This document shows, piece by piece, positions 18,280 to 26,839 of a stretch of DNA of 64,000 nt. Numbering within the stretch: position 1 is the first letter of the stretch; each line of letters starts with the position of its first letter. Origin of the DNA: Actinomycetota bacterium. GTDB taxonomy: Bacteria > Actinomycetota > Thermoleophilia > Solirubrobacterales > Solirubrobacteraceae. A program made the translations under genes and the position numbers. Under the pieces are notes generated by a model. The model was not told the origin of the DNA and made no database searches. It was given only the letters and a program-made list of their open reading frames with translations. The DNA lies in the NCBI GenBank assembly GCA_005883215.1, contig VAYS01000007.1:62001-126000 (forward strand). Direction: 5' to 3'.

Positions 18280-18504
18280 ATGAAGAGCGGGATCCATCCG
18301 GAGTACGTCGTCTCCCACGTGCGCTGCAGCTGCGGCAACGAGTTCACGACGCGCTCGACCAGCCCGGAGCTGCACGTCGAGATCTGCTCCAACTGCCACC
18401 CGTTCTACACGGGCCGTCAGAAGCTGGTGGACACCGGCGGTCGCGTGGAGCGCTTCCAGCGGCGCGTGGCCCGGAGCCGGCGACGCTCCGGCGCCGGCCA
18501 GTAG
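18280..18504 (+). CDS. rpmE: 50S ribosomal protein L31, zinc-binding type
   Basis: 74 residues: MKSGIHPEY start, then Cys16, Cys18, Cys36 and Cys39 ([21 protein letters not shown]), the zinc ribbon of the C+ form of L31. This form binds the central protuberance of the large subunit and is often swapped for a zinc-free paralogue under zinc limitation; no such paralogue is in the window. First gene of an L31-DUF1385-RF1-PrmC-Sua5 block whose order is common in actinobacteria. Confidence 0.98.
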   Translation: MKSGIHPEYVVSHVRCSCGNEFTTRSTSPELHVEICSNCHPFYTGRQKLVDTGGRVERFQRRVARSRRRSGAGQ

Positions 18505-18509
18505 GTTCC

Positions 18510-19685
18510 GTGGCGGCGGCGCCTTCGCCGCGGACGGTCGGCCAGCCGGACCCGGTCGACGCCCCGTTGCCTGCCCAAGCCCCGCCGACCGCTGGCCGCG
18601 ACGCCCCGCTGGGCGGTCAGGCGGTGCTGGAGGGAGTGATGATGCGCGGCGTGCGCACCTGGGCGGTGGCGGTGCGCAAGCCGGTGCCCGAAGCCGAGGA
18701 TCGGCTCGCGCGCGTGGGCGCGAGCCCCAATCGTCAAGCGTCTCGCGGCGGCGCCCCGCCCGACGGTCGCGGCGCCTCCGACGGTCACCCCCCGAGGGAC
18801 GCCGGCGCTCTGGCCGCGGCGCGGGTGGCCTCCGCCGATGGGGATGGCCCGGTCGCCGGGCTGGGCGAGATCATGGTCCGCTCCTTCCCCCTGTTCTCCG
18901 TCCTGCGCCGGCACCGGCTGCTGCGCTTGCCGGTCATTCGCGGGGTGGTGGCGCTGGGCGAGTCGCTGGGTATCGGCTTTCGGGCGCTGAGCATCTCGGC
19001 CAACGCCCAGGTGGGCGAGGACGACAAGGAGATCTCGGGGGCGGCGTGGGGGGGCACGATCGCGGTGGCCGTCGCCTTTGCCGTCGCCCTGTTCTTCGTG
19101 CTCCCCGTCGGGCTCACCAGCCTGGTCAAGGGCCAGCTCGGCTCCTCGGTGCTGTTCTGGGTGGTGGAGGGTGTGCTGCGCACCGGGATCTTCCTCGGCT
19201 ACCTGTGGCTGCTCTCGCGCCTACCCGACCTGCGACGCGTATTCGAGTACCACGGCGCCGAGCACAAGACGATCGCCTGCTATGAGGCCGGCCTGGAGCT
19301 GACGCCCGCCAACGCCGGGCGAATGTCTCGCCTGCACCCCCGCTGCGGCACGAGCTTTCTGCTCATCGTGATGATCGTGGCGATCGTGGTGTTCGCCCCG
19401 ATCGGGCTGCCGGCCTGGTACTGGCTGGTCTCCAGCCGCATCCTCGGTGTGCCCCTGATCGCCGGGCTGTCGTTCGAGGCGATCAAGTTCGCCGGGCGCA
19501 ACCGCAGCCGTGGCTGGGTGCGGGTGTTGATGTGGCCGGGCCTGCAGCTGCAGAAGCTGACTACGCGCGAGCCCGACGTCGACCAGCTCGCGGTGGCCAT
19601 CGCCGCGCTGGACGCGGTCCTGGCCGTCGAGCGCCCGGGCGAGGTGGGGGTCGATGACCTGGTCGGGGTCGAGGTGGTCGCCTAG
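18510..19685 (+). CDS. DUF1385 family membrane protein with extra insertion
   Basis: 391 residues from GTG five bases after rpmE. The family hallmarks are GGQAVLEGVMMRG near residue 32, FEYHGAEHKTIACYEAG, and LHPRCGTSFLLIV, with several membrane helices (about residues 185-205, 215-235, 280-305). Function of the family is unknown, although it is nearly always next to prfA/rpmE. An insertion of about 45 to 50 residues (around 18700-18850, rich in Arg, Pro, Gly, Asp) separates the N-terminal GGQAV block from the first helix region and is longer than I would expect for the family. Confidence 0.9.
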   Translation: MAAAPSPRTVGQPDPVDAPLPAQAPPTAGRDAPLGGQAVLEGVMMRGVRTWAVAVRKPVPEAEDRLARVGASPNRQASRGGAPPDGRGASDGHPPRDAGALAAARVASADGDGPVAGLGEIMVRSFPLFSVLRRHRLLRLPVIRGVVALGESLGIGFRALSISANAQVGEDDKEISGAAWGGTIAVAVAFAVALFFVLPVGLTSLVKGQLGSSVLFWVVEGVLRTGIFLGYLWLLSRLPDLRRVFEYHGAEHKTIACYEAGLELTPANAGRMSRLHPRCGTSFLLIVMIVAIVVFAPIGLPAWYWLVSSRILGVPLIAGLSFEAIKFAGRNRSRGWVRVLMWPGLQLQKLTTREPDVDQLAVAIAALDAVLAVERPGEVGVDDLVGVEVVA

Positions 19686-19744
19686 ATCGTGGGGCAGGCG
19701 CGCGTGGCCGTGGGCGGGCCGAGGCCGCCGGCCCCCGAGGCGGT

Positions 19745-20806
19745 GTGACGGTGTCCGGCGTGGTCGAGAGCCTGGTCGAGCAGATCGAGGCCCGCTTCTC
19801 GGAGGTGCAATCCGAGCTCTCGGATCCCGAGGTGATCGCCGACCGCCGGCGCTACGCCGATGCCGGCAGGCGCTTTGCCGAGCTCGAGCCGGCGGCCCGG
19901 CTCGCCGAGCAGTGGCGCCGCGCCGCCGATGACGCCGCCGGCGCCCAGGAGCTGCTCGAGGAGAACGGTGACGACCCGGAGCTGCGTGATCTGCTCGCCA
20001 GCTCGCGGCGGCGCATGGAGCAGCTCGCCGACGAGCTGCGCCTGGCCATGGTCCAGCCCGACCCCCACGACGACAAGAACGTGATCATCGAGATCAGCCC
20101 AGGCACCGGGGGCGAGGAGGCGGCACTGTTCGCCGGCGACCTGTACCGCCTGCTCGGCCGCTACGCCGAGCGCCGGGGCTTTGACACCGAGCTGCTCAGC
20201 GCCCGCGAGGGCAAGTACACCTTCGCCGTCAAGGGCCAGGGCGCCTACTCGGTGTTCAAGCACGAGGGCGGCACCCACCGCGTGCAGCGCGTCCCCGAGA
20301 CCGAGTCCCAGGGACGCATCCACACCTCGGCGGCGACGGTGGCCGTGCTCCCCGAAGCCGAGGACGTCGAGGTGCAGATCAACGACGGCGACCTGCAGGT
20401 CGACGTCTACCGCTCCTCGGGTCCCGGCGGCCAGTCGGTCAACACCACCGACTCGGCGGTGCGGATCACCCACAAGCCCACCGGCACGGTGGTCTCCATG
20501 CAGGACGAGAAGTCCCAGCTGCAAAACCGGGAGAAGGCGATGCGGGTCCTGCGCGCGCGCCTGTACGAGCAGGCGCTCGAGGCGCAGCGATCCGAGCTGG
20601 CCGCCGATCGCCGCGCCCAGGTCGGCACCGGCGAGCGCGCCGAGAAGATCCGCACCTACAACTTCCCCCAGGGCCGGGTCACCGACCATCGCATCAAGCT
20701 CACCAGCCACAACCTCGACGCCGTGCTCGCCGGCGAGCTGGACGGGTTCACCGACGCCTTGCAGGCCGAGGAGAAGCGCCTGCGGCTGGAGGCCCAGGCG
20801 GACTGA
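19745..20806 (+). CDS. prfA: peptide chain release factor 1
   Basis: 353 residues. The peptidyl-tRNA hydrolysis motif is SSGPGGQSVNTTDSAVRITH; the codon-recognition tripeptide is PET in RVPETESQGRIHTSAATV, the PxT form of RF1 (UAA/UAG). The usual FPQGRVTDHR follows. GTG start chosen as the first codon giving the family N terminus. PrmC, which methylates the Gln of GGQ, is encoded next. Confidence 0.97.
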   Translation: MTVSGVVESLVEQIEARFSEVQSELSDPEVIADRRRYADAGRRFAELEPAARLAEQWRRAADDAAGAQELLEENGDDPELRDLLASSRRRMEQLADELRLAMVQPDPHDDKNVIIEISPGTGGEEAALFAGDLYRLLGRYAERRGFDTELLSAREGKYTFAVKGQGAYSVFKHEGGTHRVQRVPETESQGRIHTSAATVAVLPEAEDVEVQINDGDLQVDVYRSSGPGGQSVNTTDSAVRITHKPTGTVVSMQDEKSQLQNREKAMRVLRARLYEQALEAQRSELAADRRAQVGTGERAEKIRTYNFPQGRVTDHRIKLTSHNLDAVLAGELDGFTDALQAEEKRLRLEAQAD

Positions 20807-20823
20807 TCCCGCCCCGGGTGGCG

Positions 20824-21660
20824 ATGATCCAGCACGCCGTCAGCGCCCGCGACGCGCTGGACGGCGCCGTCACGGCGCTGGGCGCAGCCGGCTGCGAGAC
20901 CCCTCGCCTCGACGCCGAGGTGATGCTGGCCCACGCGCTGGGAGTCGGCCGCCTGGCGCTCCTGGCCGACCTCGATCGTCCCGTCCAGGGACCCGCGGTG
21001 CGGGCGTTTCAAAGCGCGGTACGCCGGCGCTCGGTGGACCGCGAACCGGTGGCCTACATCACCGGCCGGCGCGCGTTTCGCCATTTGGAGCTGGCGGTCG
21101 ACGCGCGCGTGCTGATCCCCCGCCCCGAGACCGAGCTGCTCGTCGAGGTGGGGCTCGAGCTGCCCGACGCGACGCGGGTCCACGACGCCGGCACGGGCAG
21201 CGGGGCGGTGGCCCTGGCGCTCAAGCACGAGCGCCCGGGGCTGATCGTGTCCGCCAGCGACGCCAGCCGGGACGCGCTGGCCGTGGCGATCGCCAACCGC
21301 GACCGACTGGGCCTGGACGTGCCGATGCGTGAGGACGACCTCGCCCGCGCGCCGGGCGAGGCCGAGGTCGTGCTGTGCAATCCGCCCTACGTGGCCGAGA
21401 CCGAGCGCGGTGCGCTGGCCCCCGAGCTGCGCCACGAGCCGGCCGACGCCCTATTCGCCGGGCCCGACGGCCTGGCGGCGATCCGCCGGCTGGCGGCCGG
21501 GGCGGCCGCCTGGACCGGGGTGCGCGGGCTGGCGGTGGAGGTCGGCGCCGGCCAGGCCGCCCCGGCCCGGGGTCTGCTCGCCGCCGCCGGCTTCGGCCGG
21601 ATCGAGGTGCGGGAAGACCTGGCCGGCGTCGAACGGGTGGTGGTGGCATGGCGCCGCTGA
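20824..21660 (+). CDS. prmC: release factor glutamine methyltransferase PrmC
   Basis: 278 residues from ATG 20824 (GTG 20818 also possible). The N-terminal helical substrate domain is followed by PVAYITGRRAFRHLELAV and LIPRPETELLVE, the SAM-binding HDAGTGSGAVALALK, and the catalytic NPPYV motif that marks amide-nitrogen methylation of Gln. It methylates the GGQ glutamine of RF1/RF2. It lies between its substrate prfA and the Sua5 gene, with a 13-base overlap into the latter. Confidence 0.96.
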   Translation: MIQHAVSARDALDGAVTALGAAGCETPRLDAEVMLAHALGVGRLALLADLDRPVQGPAVRAFQSAVRRRSVDREPVAYITGRRAFRHLELAVDARVLIPRPETELLVEVGLELPDATRVHDAGTGSGAVALALKHERPGLIVSASDASRDALAVAIANRDRLGLDVPMREDDLARAPGEAEVVLCNPPYVAETERGALAPELRHEPADALFAGPDGLAAIRRLAAGAAAWTGVRGLAVEVGAGQAAPARGLLAAAGFGRIEVREDLAGVERVVVAWRR

Positions 21661-22274
21661 CCGCCGCCCAGGTGCGGCGTCTGGGCCGCTGCCGGGACGC
21701 CGGCGGGGTGGCGCTCTTTCCCGCCGACACGGTCTACGGCCTGGCCTGTGACCCGGGCTCGCAGGCGGCGGTCGCCCGCCTGTACGAGCTCAAGGGACGC
21801 CCCCCGGCCAAACCGGCCGCGGTCCTGTTCGGCGCCCTCGAGCCCGCGCTCGAGGCGGTGGGCGCCGCCGGGGCCCTGGCCGCTGCCCTGCGCGCGCTGC
21901 TGCCCGGCGCGGTCACCGTGCTGGTGCCCAACCCCGAGCGCCGGTTTCCGCTGGCCTGCGGTCCGGACCCCGTCACGCTCGGCCTGCGCGTCCCCCGCTG
22001 GCCGGGCCGTCTCGCCGCCCTGGCCGCGCTGGACGGGCCTGTGCTTCAGTCCTCGGCCAACCTGTCCGGCGGCCCCGAGCCGCGTCGCCTGGACGACGTG
22101 GCACCCTCGCTGCGCGCGGGCGTCGAGTTGGCGCTCGACGGCGGAGCCTTGCCGGGTAGGGCCTCCACCGTCGTCGACCTGCGCCGCTGGGAGGCCGAGC
22201 GGGGCTGGTCGGTGCTGCGCGAGGGCGCCGTGCCGAGCGCGGAGGTGGCCCGGGCGCTGGAGCCCGCGGCCTGA
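21648..22274 (+). CDS. L-threonylcarbamoyladenylate synthase (Sua5/YrdC/YwlC)
   Basis: 208 residues beginning inside the prmC 3' end. The YrdC domain is marked by FPADTVYGLACDP, RLYELKGRPPAKP, LPGAVTVLVPN and SSANLSGGPEP. It makes threonylcarbamoyl-AMP from Thr, bicarbonate and ATP, for the t6A37 modification of ANN-decoding tRNAs. The short form without the Sua5 C-terminal domain. Translational coupling with prmC is likely from the 13-base overlap. Confidence 0.94.
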   Translation: MAPLTAAQVRRLGRCRDAGGVALFPADTVYGLACDPGSQAAVARLYELKGRPPAKPAAVLFGALEPALEAVGAAGALAAALRALLPGAVTVLVPNPERRFPLACGPDPVTLGLRVPRWPGRLAALAALDGPVLQSSANLSGGPEPRRLDDVAPSLRAGVELALDGGALPGRASTVVDLRRWEAERGWSVLREGAVPSAEVARALEPAA

Positions 22275-22293
22275 GCCCGCGCGCGCCCTAGGT

Positions 22294-23181
22294 CTAGGGG
22301 CTCGCCCCCGTCGCCCGCTTGGCCTCGAGCAGCCCGGGCCCCCGACGGGCGAGGGCGACCACCAGGTGGCCCATCTTCGGGTGCTCGGGCTCGAGGTCGA
22401 CCGGGAGGCCCAAGGCCCGCAGCGCCTGGCTGCAGATGGGACCGATCGAGGCGACGACGACCCGGCGCGCTCGCTCGCGCACGGCGTCGGCGAGCCCGAG
22501 CTCCTCTGCGGTCTGCATGACGTGCTCGACCTGGCGACGGCTGGTGAAGAGCACGAAGTCGATGCCCTCGCCCGCCAGTCGCGACACCGCCTCGGCCAGC
22601 GGGCGCGGGTCCTCGGGGAGCGCCCAGCGATACAGCGGCACGCGCGTGACCCGGGCTCCGCGCGACTCGAGGCCGGCCGTCAGCTCGGGACTGCTCGCGC
22701 CGTATTCCAGGACCGCGACCCGACGGCCGTTCACCGGGGAGTGCCCGTCGAGTGAGGAGAGGATCTCGCGCCACGTGTTGGGCTCCGGGACCCTGACCTG
22801 GGCAGTTAGGCCCAGCTTGCGCAGCTCGGCGATCGGCTTGGGCCCCCGCGCGACCAGCGTCGCGCGCTCCAGGGCGCCGGCGAGGCGCTCAGCCGGGCGC
22901 TCCGGCGCGAGCAGCTCGGCGAGCGTGCGCAGGCCCACTCCGGTGAGCAGGATCACCACGTCGACCTCGCCCGCCTCCAACCCCCGCACGAGCTCCACTG
23001 CGGCGCGGTTGTCCTCGAGCGGAACCTCCCGCAGGGCGCCCACCACCAGCGGTACCCCGCCGTGGCGGCGGATCAGGCCCTCCATCTCGCTCGACCGGCG
23101 ACTCTCGAAGGCCAGCACCGTCTGTCCCTCCAGTCCGTCGCTGGTCGAGCCGGGCATCATCTCAGCGAGTATCGCGCGCAT
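22294..23181 (-). CDS. hemD: uroporphyrinogen-III synthase
   Basis: 295 residues. The two-lobed HEM4 fold is recognisable from TVLAFESRRSSEMEGLIRRHGG at the start, DVVILLTGVGLRTL, FVLFTSRRQVEHVM and VVASIGPICSQALRALGLPVDLEPEHPKMGHLV at the end. It closes and inverts ring D of hydroxymethylbilane to make uroporphyrinogen III for haem and cobalamin. The family is poorly conserved in sequence, so the call rests on pattern and length. It stands alone on the minus strand rather than in a hem operon. Confidence 0.88.
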   Translation of the reverse strand: MRAILAEMMPGSTSDGLEGQTVLAFESRRSSEMEGLIRRHGGVPLVVGALREVPLEDNRAAVELVRGLEAGEVDVVILLTGVGLRTLAELLAPERPAERLAGALERATLVARGPKPIAELRKLGLTAQVRVPEPNTWREILSSLDGHSPVNGRRVAVLEYGASSPELTAGLESRGARVTRVPLYRWALPEDPRPLAEAVSRLAGEGIDFVLFTSRRQVEHVMQTAEELGLADAVRERARRVVVASIGPICSQALRALGLPVDLEPEHPKMGHLVVALARRGPGLLEAKRATGASP

Positions 23182-23276
23182 CGCCTGCCGCCGCTGGTCG
23201 GGCCAGATGCACTCTCCCGCCCCTCGGGAGCTTCGCGCGCGCCGGGAGGGCCAAGGCGCCGTGAGATGATGGGCTG

Positions 23277-24332
23277 GTGCAGGCGCAGCGCGCGGCGTTC
23301 GTCACCGGTGGCTCGGGATTCATCGGCGGTCGCCTGATCCGCCGGCTGGCCGACGAAGGCTGGAGCGTCCGGGCGCTGGCTCGCTCCGAGCGCTCGGCCG
23401 AGCGGGTGCGAGAGCGTGGGGCCGAGGCCGTGCCCGGCGATCTCGACGACGTCGCCCGCCTGCGCGCCGGGGCCACCGGCTGCGAGCTCGCCTTCCACGC
23501 CGCCGCGCAGCTGGGGGAGTGGGGTGATACCCGCGAGTTCGAGCGCATCAACGTGGGCGGTACCCGCAACGCCCTGAGTGCCTGCGCCGCCGCCGGCGTG
23601 CGCCGCTTCGTCCACGTAGGGACCGAGGCGGCGTTGATGGCCGGTCAGCCGCTGATCGGCGTCGACGAGCACGCCCCGCTTCGGTTTGACTCGCCGGCGT
23701 TCTACTCGGCGACCAAGGCCCGGGCCGAGGAAGCGGTGATCACCGCGGCGGTGCCCGGGTTCGAGACGGTGGTCGTGCGTCCGCGCTTCGTGTGGGGGGC
23801 GGGCGACACCACGATCCTCCCGGCGCTCGTCGACGCGGTGCGCTCCCGGCGCTTTGCCTGGATCGGGGGCGGCCGCCATCTCACCTCCACCACCCACGTG
23901 GACAACGTGGTCGAGGGCCTGTTGCTGGGCGCCGAGCGGGGAATCACCGCCAACGCGTACTTCGTCACCGACGGAGCCCCGGTGGTCTTTCGCGACTTCG
24001 TCTGCGATCTGCTCGCCACCCAGGGAGTCGAACCGCCCACCCGGTCGGTGCCGCCCCGGTTGGCGCGCACGTTGGCGCGAGCGAGCGAGGCCGCCTGGCG
24101 CTCGCTGCCCTTGCCCGGCCAGCCGCCGATCACCCGGCTGACGTACTGGCTGATGTCGATGGAGACCACGATCGACATCACCAAGGCGCGCGAGCAGCTG
24201 GGCTACCGCCCGGTTCGGAGCATCGCCGACGGGCTCGAGGGGCTCCGGCGCGAGCGGGTTGACGCCTCCGCCGGCGGGCCCGCCGGCGGAGCAGACGGGT
24301 CCAGTCCCGGTGCTACCTTGGACCGCTCGTGA
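23277..24332 (+). CDS. NAD-dependent epimerase/dehydratase, 3-beta-HSD-like
   Basis: 351 residues from [20 protein letters not shown] is the nucleotide loop; the active-site pair is YSATK (YxxxK) near residue 142, with Ser/Thr supplied by HVGTEAAL. The later [27 protein letters not shown] matches 3-beta-hydroxysteroid dehydrogenase/isomerase-like extended SDRs. Substrate unknown (sterol-like, hopanoid or sugar). Its last codons hold a 26-bp perfect palindrome and overlap the glyA start by four bases. Confidence 0.9.
   Translation: MQAQRAAFVTGGSGFIGGRLIRRLADEGWSVRALARSERSAERVRERGAEAVPGDLDDVARLRAGATGCELAFHAAAQLGEWGDTREFERINVGGTRNALSACAAAGVRRFVHVGTEAALMAGQPLIGVDEHAPLRFDSPAFYSATKARAEEAVITAAVPGFETVVVRPRFVWGAGDTTILPALVDAVRSRRFAWIGGGRHLTSTTHVDNVVEGLLLGAERGITANAYFVTDGAPVVFRDFVCDLLATQGVEPPTRSVPPRLARTLARASEAAWRSLPLPGQPPITRLTYWLMSMETTIDITKAREQLGYRPVRSIADGLEGLRRERVDASAGGPAGGADGSSPGATLDRS
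24266..24291. repeat. 26-bp perfect palindrome upstream of glyA
   Basis: Left half CTCCGCCGGCGGG (24266-24278) is followed directly by its exact reverse complement. It lies in the 3' end of the epimerase gene and ends 23 bases before the putative glyA -10 (TACCTT). It may be an operator or, in RNA, a very stable hairpin. Confidence 0.7.
24314..24328 (+). promoter_or_regulatory. candidate -10 box for glyA
   Basis: TACCTT (24314-24319) lies nine bases before the GTG at 24329, so the transcript would be leaderless or nearly so. No -35 match was seen. Confidence 0.4.
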
Positions 24333-25621
24333 GCACCGAGCTACCAGCCGATTACTTCGAGCGCCCTCTCGCCGAGGTCGACCCCGAGATCGCCGCCGTC
24401 CTGCGCGACGAGCTCGAGCGCCAGCAGCGCACGCTGGAGATGATCGCCTCGGAGAACTTCGTCCCCCAGGCGGTGCTCGAGTGCCAGGGCAGCGTGCTCA
24501 CCAACAAGTACGCCGAGGGCTACCCCGGCCGCCGCTACTACGGGGGCTGCGAGCACGTCGACGTCTCCGAGTCGCTGGCCATCGCTCGCGCCCAGGAGCT
24601 GTTCGGCGCCGAGCACGTCAACGTGCAACCGCACGCCGGCGCCCAGGCCAACGCCGCCGTCTTTCACGCCCTGCTCGAGCCGGGGGACAGGTTCATGGGG
24701 CTCGCCCTTGCCCACGGGGGCCATCTCACCCACGGGATGAAGAAGAACGTCTCCGGCCACTTCTACGAGGTGGTGGCCTACGGCGTCAGCGCGGATACCA
24801 GCCTGATCGACATGGACGAGGTGGCCCGGCTGGCGCGCGAGCACCAGCCGCGCATGCTGCTGGCGGGCTGGTCGGCGTATCCGCGTCACATGGACTTTGC
24901 CCGCTTCCGTGAGATTGCCGACGAGGTCGACGCGCTGCTGGTGGTGGACATGGCCCACTTCGCCGGTCTGGTCGCCGCGGACCTGCATCCCAACCCGGTG
25001 CCCTACGCCGACGTCGTCACCACCACGATCCACAAGACGCTGGGCGGGGCGCGCGGGGGGATGATCCTGTGCCGTGACGAGCACGCCAAGGCGATCGACT
25101 CGGCGGTCTTCCCCGGCGAGCAGGGGGGTCCGCTGGAGCACGTGATCGCCGGCAAGGCGGTCGCCCTGCGCATCGCCCAGAGCGAGGTCTTCCGCGAGCG
25201 TCAGGAGCGCACCGTCGCCGGCGCCCAGGCCCTCGCCGCCGAGCTGCTCGGCGCCGGAAACGGGGTCAACGTGCTCACCGGCGGCACCGACGTGCACCTC
25301 GTGCTGGTCGACCTGCGCGACTCCGAGCTCGACGGCAAGATGGCCGAGGACCGCCTGCAGGAGATCGGCATCACGGTCAACCGCAACGCGGTGCCGTTTG
25401 ACCCCCGCCCGCCTGCGGTCTCCTCCGGGCTGCGAGTCGGGGCCTCGGCACTGGCCACGCGCGGCTTGCAGGTGGACGACTTCCACGAGGTGGGGCAGGT
25501 CATCGCCGCCGCCCTGGCGCCCGACTTCGAGGCCCGCCGCGGCGAGCTCGCCGAGCGCGTCGACGCGCTCGCCGAACGCCATCCCCTCTACGAGCAGCTC
25601 GCCTCGAGCGCCGTCGTCTGA
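24329..25621 (+). CDS. glyA: serine hydroxymethyltransferase
   Basis: 430 residues from GTG. The family blocks are all there: [38 protein letters not shown] (start of the substrate site), [20 protein letters not shown] and the PLP-lysine loop [14 protein letters not shown]. It converts serine and tetrahydrofolate to glycine and methylene-tetrahydrofolate in the cytoplasm and so supplies one-carbon units; the ahcY genes at 57536-60350 belong to the same methyl metabolism. A perfect palindrome upstream may control it. The next gene starts 45 bases later. Confidence 0.98.
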   Translation: MSTELPADYFERPLAEVDPEIAAVLRDELERQQRTLEMIASENFVPQAVLECQGSVLTNKYAEGYPGRRYYGGCEHVDVSESLAIARAQELFGAEHVNVQPHAGAQANAAVFHALLEPGDRFMGLALAHGGHLTHGMKKNVSGHFYEVVAYGVSADTSLIDMDEVARLAREHQPRMLLAGWSAYPRHMDFARFREIADEVDALLVVDMAHFAGLVAADLHPNPVPYADVVTTTIHKTLGGARGGMILCRDEHAKAIDSAVFPGEQGGPLEHVIAGKAVALRIAQSEVFRERQERTVAGAQALAAELLGAGNGVNVLTGGTDVHLVLVDLRDSELDGKMAEDRLQEIGITVNRNAVPFDPRPPAVSSGLRVGASALATRGLQVDDFHEVGQVIAAALAPDFEARRGELAERVDALAERHPLYEQLASSAVV

Positions 25622-25666
25622 AGCGGACCGGGGCCCGGCCGGGGGTCCTGCGATGCTGGCCGACCG

Positions 25667-26839
25667 ATGTCCGAGCTCGACGCGGTCTACGCCTTTCTGG
25701 TCGCCGCCGCCGTCAGCGCGCTCATCACCCCGCTGACGGCGCGACTGGCCCGGCGGGTCGGCGCCGTCGACGAGCCCCGCGACCGCGGGTTGGCGCTGCG
25801 TCCCACCCCCCTCATGGGCGGGCTGGCGATCTTCGCCGGGGCGGCGGTGGCGGGGGGCCTGTTCCTGCCCTCGGCCAGCCCCTGGCCGGGCATCCTGGTG
25901 GGCGCGGCGATCATCACCGTCACCGGCCTGGTCGACGACCTCTTCGATCTTCCGCCGGCGTGGAAGCTGGCTGGACAGAGCGCGGCGGCCCTGGTGGCGG
26001 TGCGCGCGGGGGCGGTGGTGCACGACTTCACCCTGCCCTTCGTGGGGGTCCTGCACTTCCCCCACGCCGGCGGCGCGCTCACCCTGCTCGGCCTGGTGGG
26101 GCTCATGAACGTGGTCAACTTCTCCGACGGCGTGGACGGGCTGGCGGCCGGGGTGTGCGTGATCATCGCGGCCACCCTGGCGGTGATCGCGTTTGACCTC
26201 GGTCACGGCGCGGCGGGGGTGCTGGCGGCGCTGACCGCGGGGGCGGCGGTGGGCTTTCTCTTTCACAACTTTCCCCCCGCCTCGAGCTTCATGGGCGACG
26301 CCGGGTCCAACCTGCTCGGCTTCCTGATGGGCGCCCTGACCGTGGAGGGGGCGGTCAAGACGCCGGTGGTGATCTCCTTCGTGCTTCCCCTGGTGCTGCT
26401 CGCGGTCCCGTTCCTGGACACCACCTTCGTGGTGGCCAAGCGGCTGAAGTACCGCCGGGCCATCACCCGGGCCGACACCGAGCACTTTCACCACCGCATG
26501 GCCCGCATCGGCTTTAGCCAGCGCCGCACGCTCCTGTACCTGTACACGTGGACGGTGATGCTGGCCGGACTGGCGCTGGCGCTGCGCTTCATCCCCTACT
26601 CCGACCACCACGGCCACCTGCACGCCGGGTGGTCGCTGGTGGTGCTGGCCATCGGCCTGCTGGTGGCGGCGGCCAGCGTATATCTGGTCTACGTGCTGGA
26701 GATCCTCAAGCTGGGCCGGATCACCGCCCGCACCCGCCCCGAGCTCAGCGCCGCCGAGGTCCAGGCCCAGGTCACCGAGCAGCTGGAGACGGGCGAGTTT
26801 CGCACCGTGGAGCGCCCCGCTCCTCCGCCCTCTCGCTAG
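25667..26839 (+). CDS. undecaprenyl-phosphate glycosyl-1-phosphate transferase (WecA/TagO, MraY family)
   Basis: 390 residues with about ten membrane helices. Catalytic blocks: GLVDDLFDLPP (DDxxD type), NVVNFSDGVDGLAAG, FMGDAGSNLLG and the cytoplasmic HFHHRMARIGFS. It transfers a sugar phosphate, usually GlcNAc-1-P, from UDP-sugar to undecaprenyl phosphate on the inner membrane face, the first step of secondary cell-wall polymer or arabinogalactan-like glycan synthesis. The HFHHR motif favours WecA/TagO over MraY. Its stop overlaps the stop of the convergent glycosyltransferase (CTAG). Confidence 0.94.
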   Translation: MSELDAVYAFLVAAAVSALITPLTARLARRVGAVDEPRDRGLALRPTPLMGGLAIFAGAAVAGGLFLPSASPWPGILVGAAIITVTGLVDDLFDLPPAWKLAGQSAAALVAVRAGAVVHDFTLPFVGVLHFPHAGGALTLLGLVGLMNVVNFSDGVDGLAAGVCVIIAATLAVIAFDLGHGAAGVLAALTAGAAVGFLFHNFPPASSFMGDAGSNLLGFLMGALTVEGAVKTPVVISFVLPLVLLAVPFLDTTFVVAKRLKYRRAITRADTEHFHHRMARIGFSQRRTLLYLYTWTVMLAGLALALRFIPYSDHHGHLHAGWSLVVLAIGLLVAAASVYLVYVLEILKLGRITARTRPELSAAEVQAQVTEQLETGEFRTVERPAPPPSR

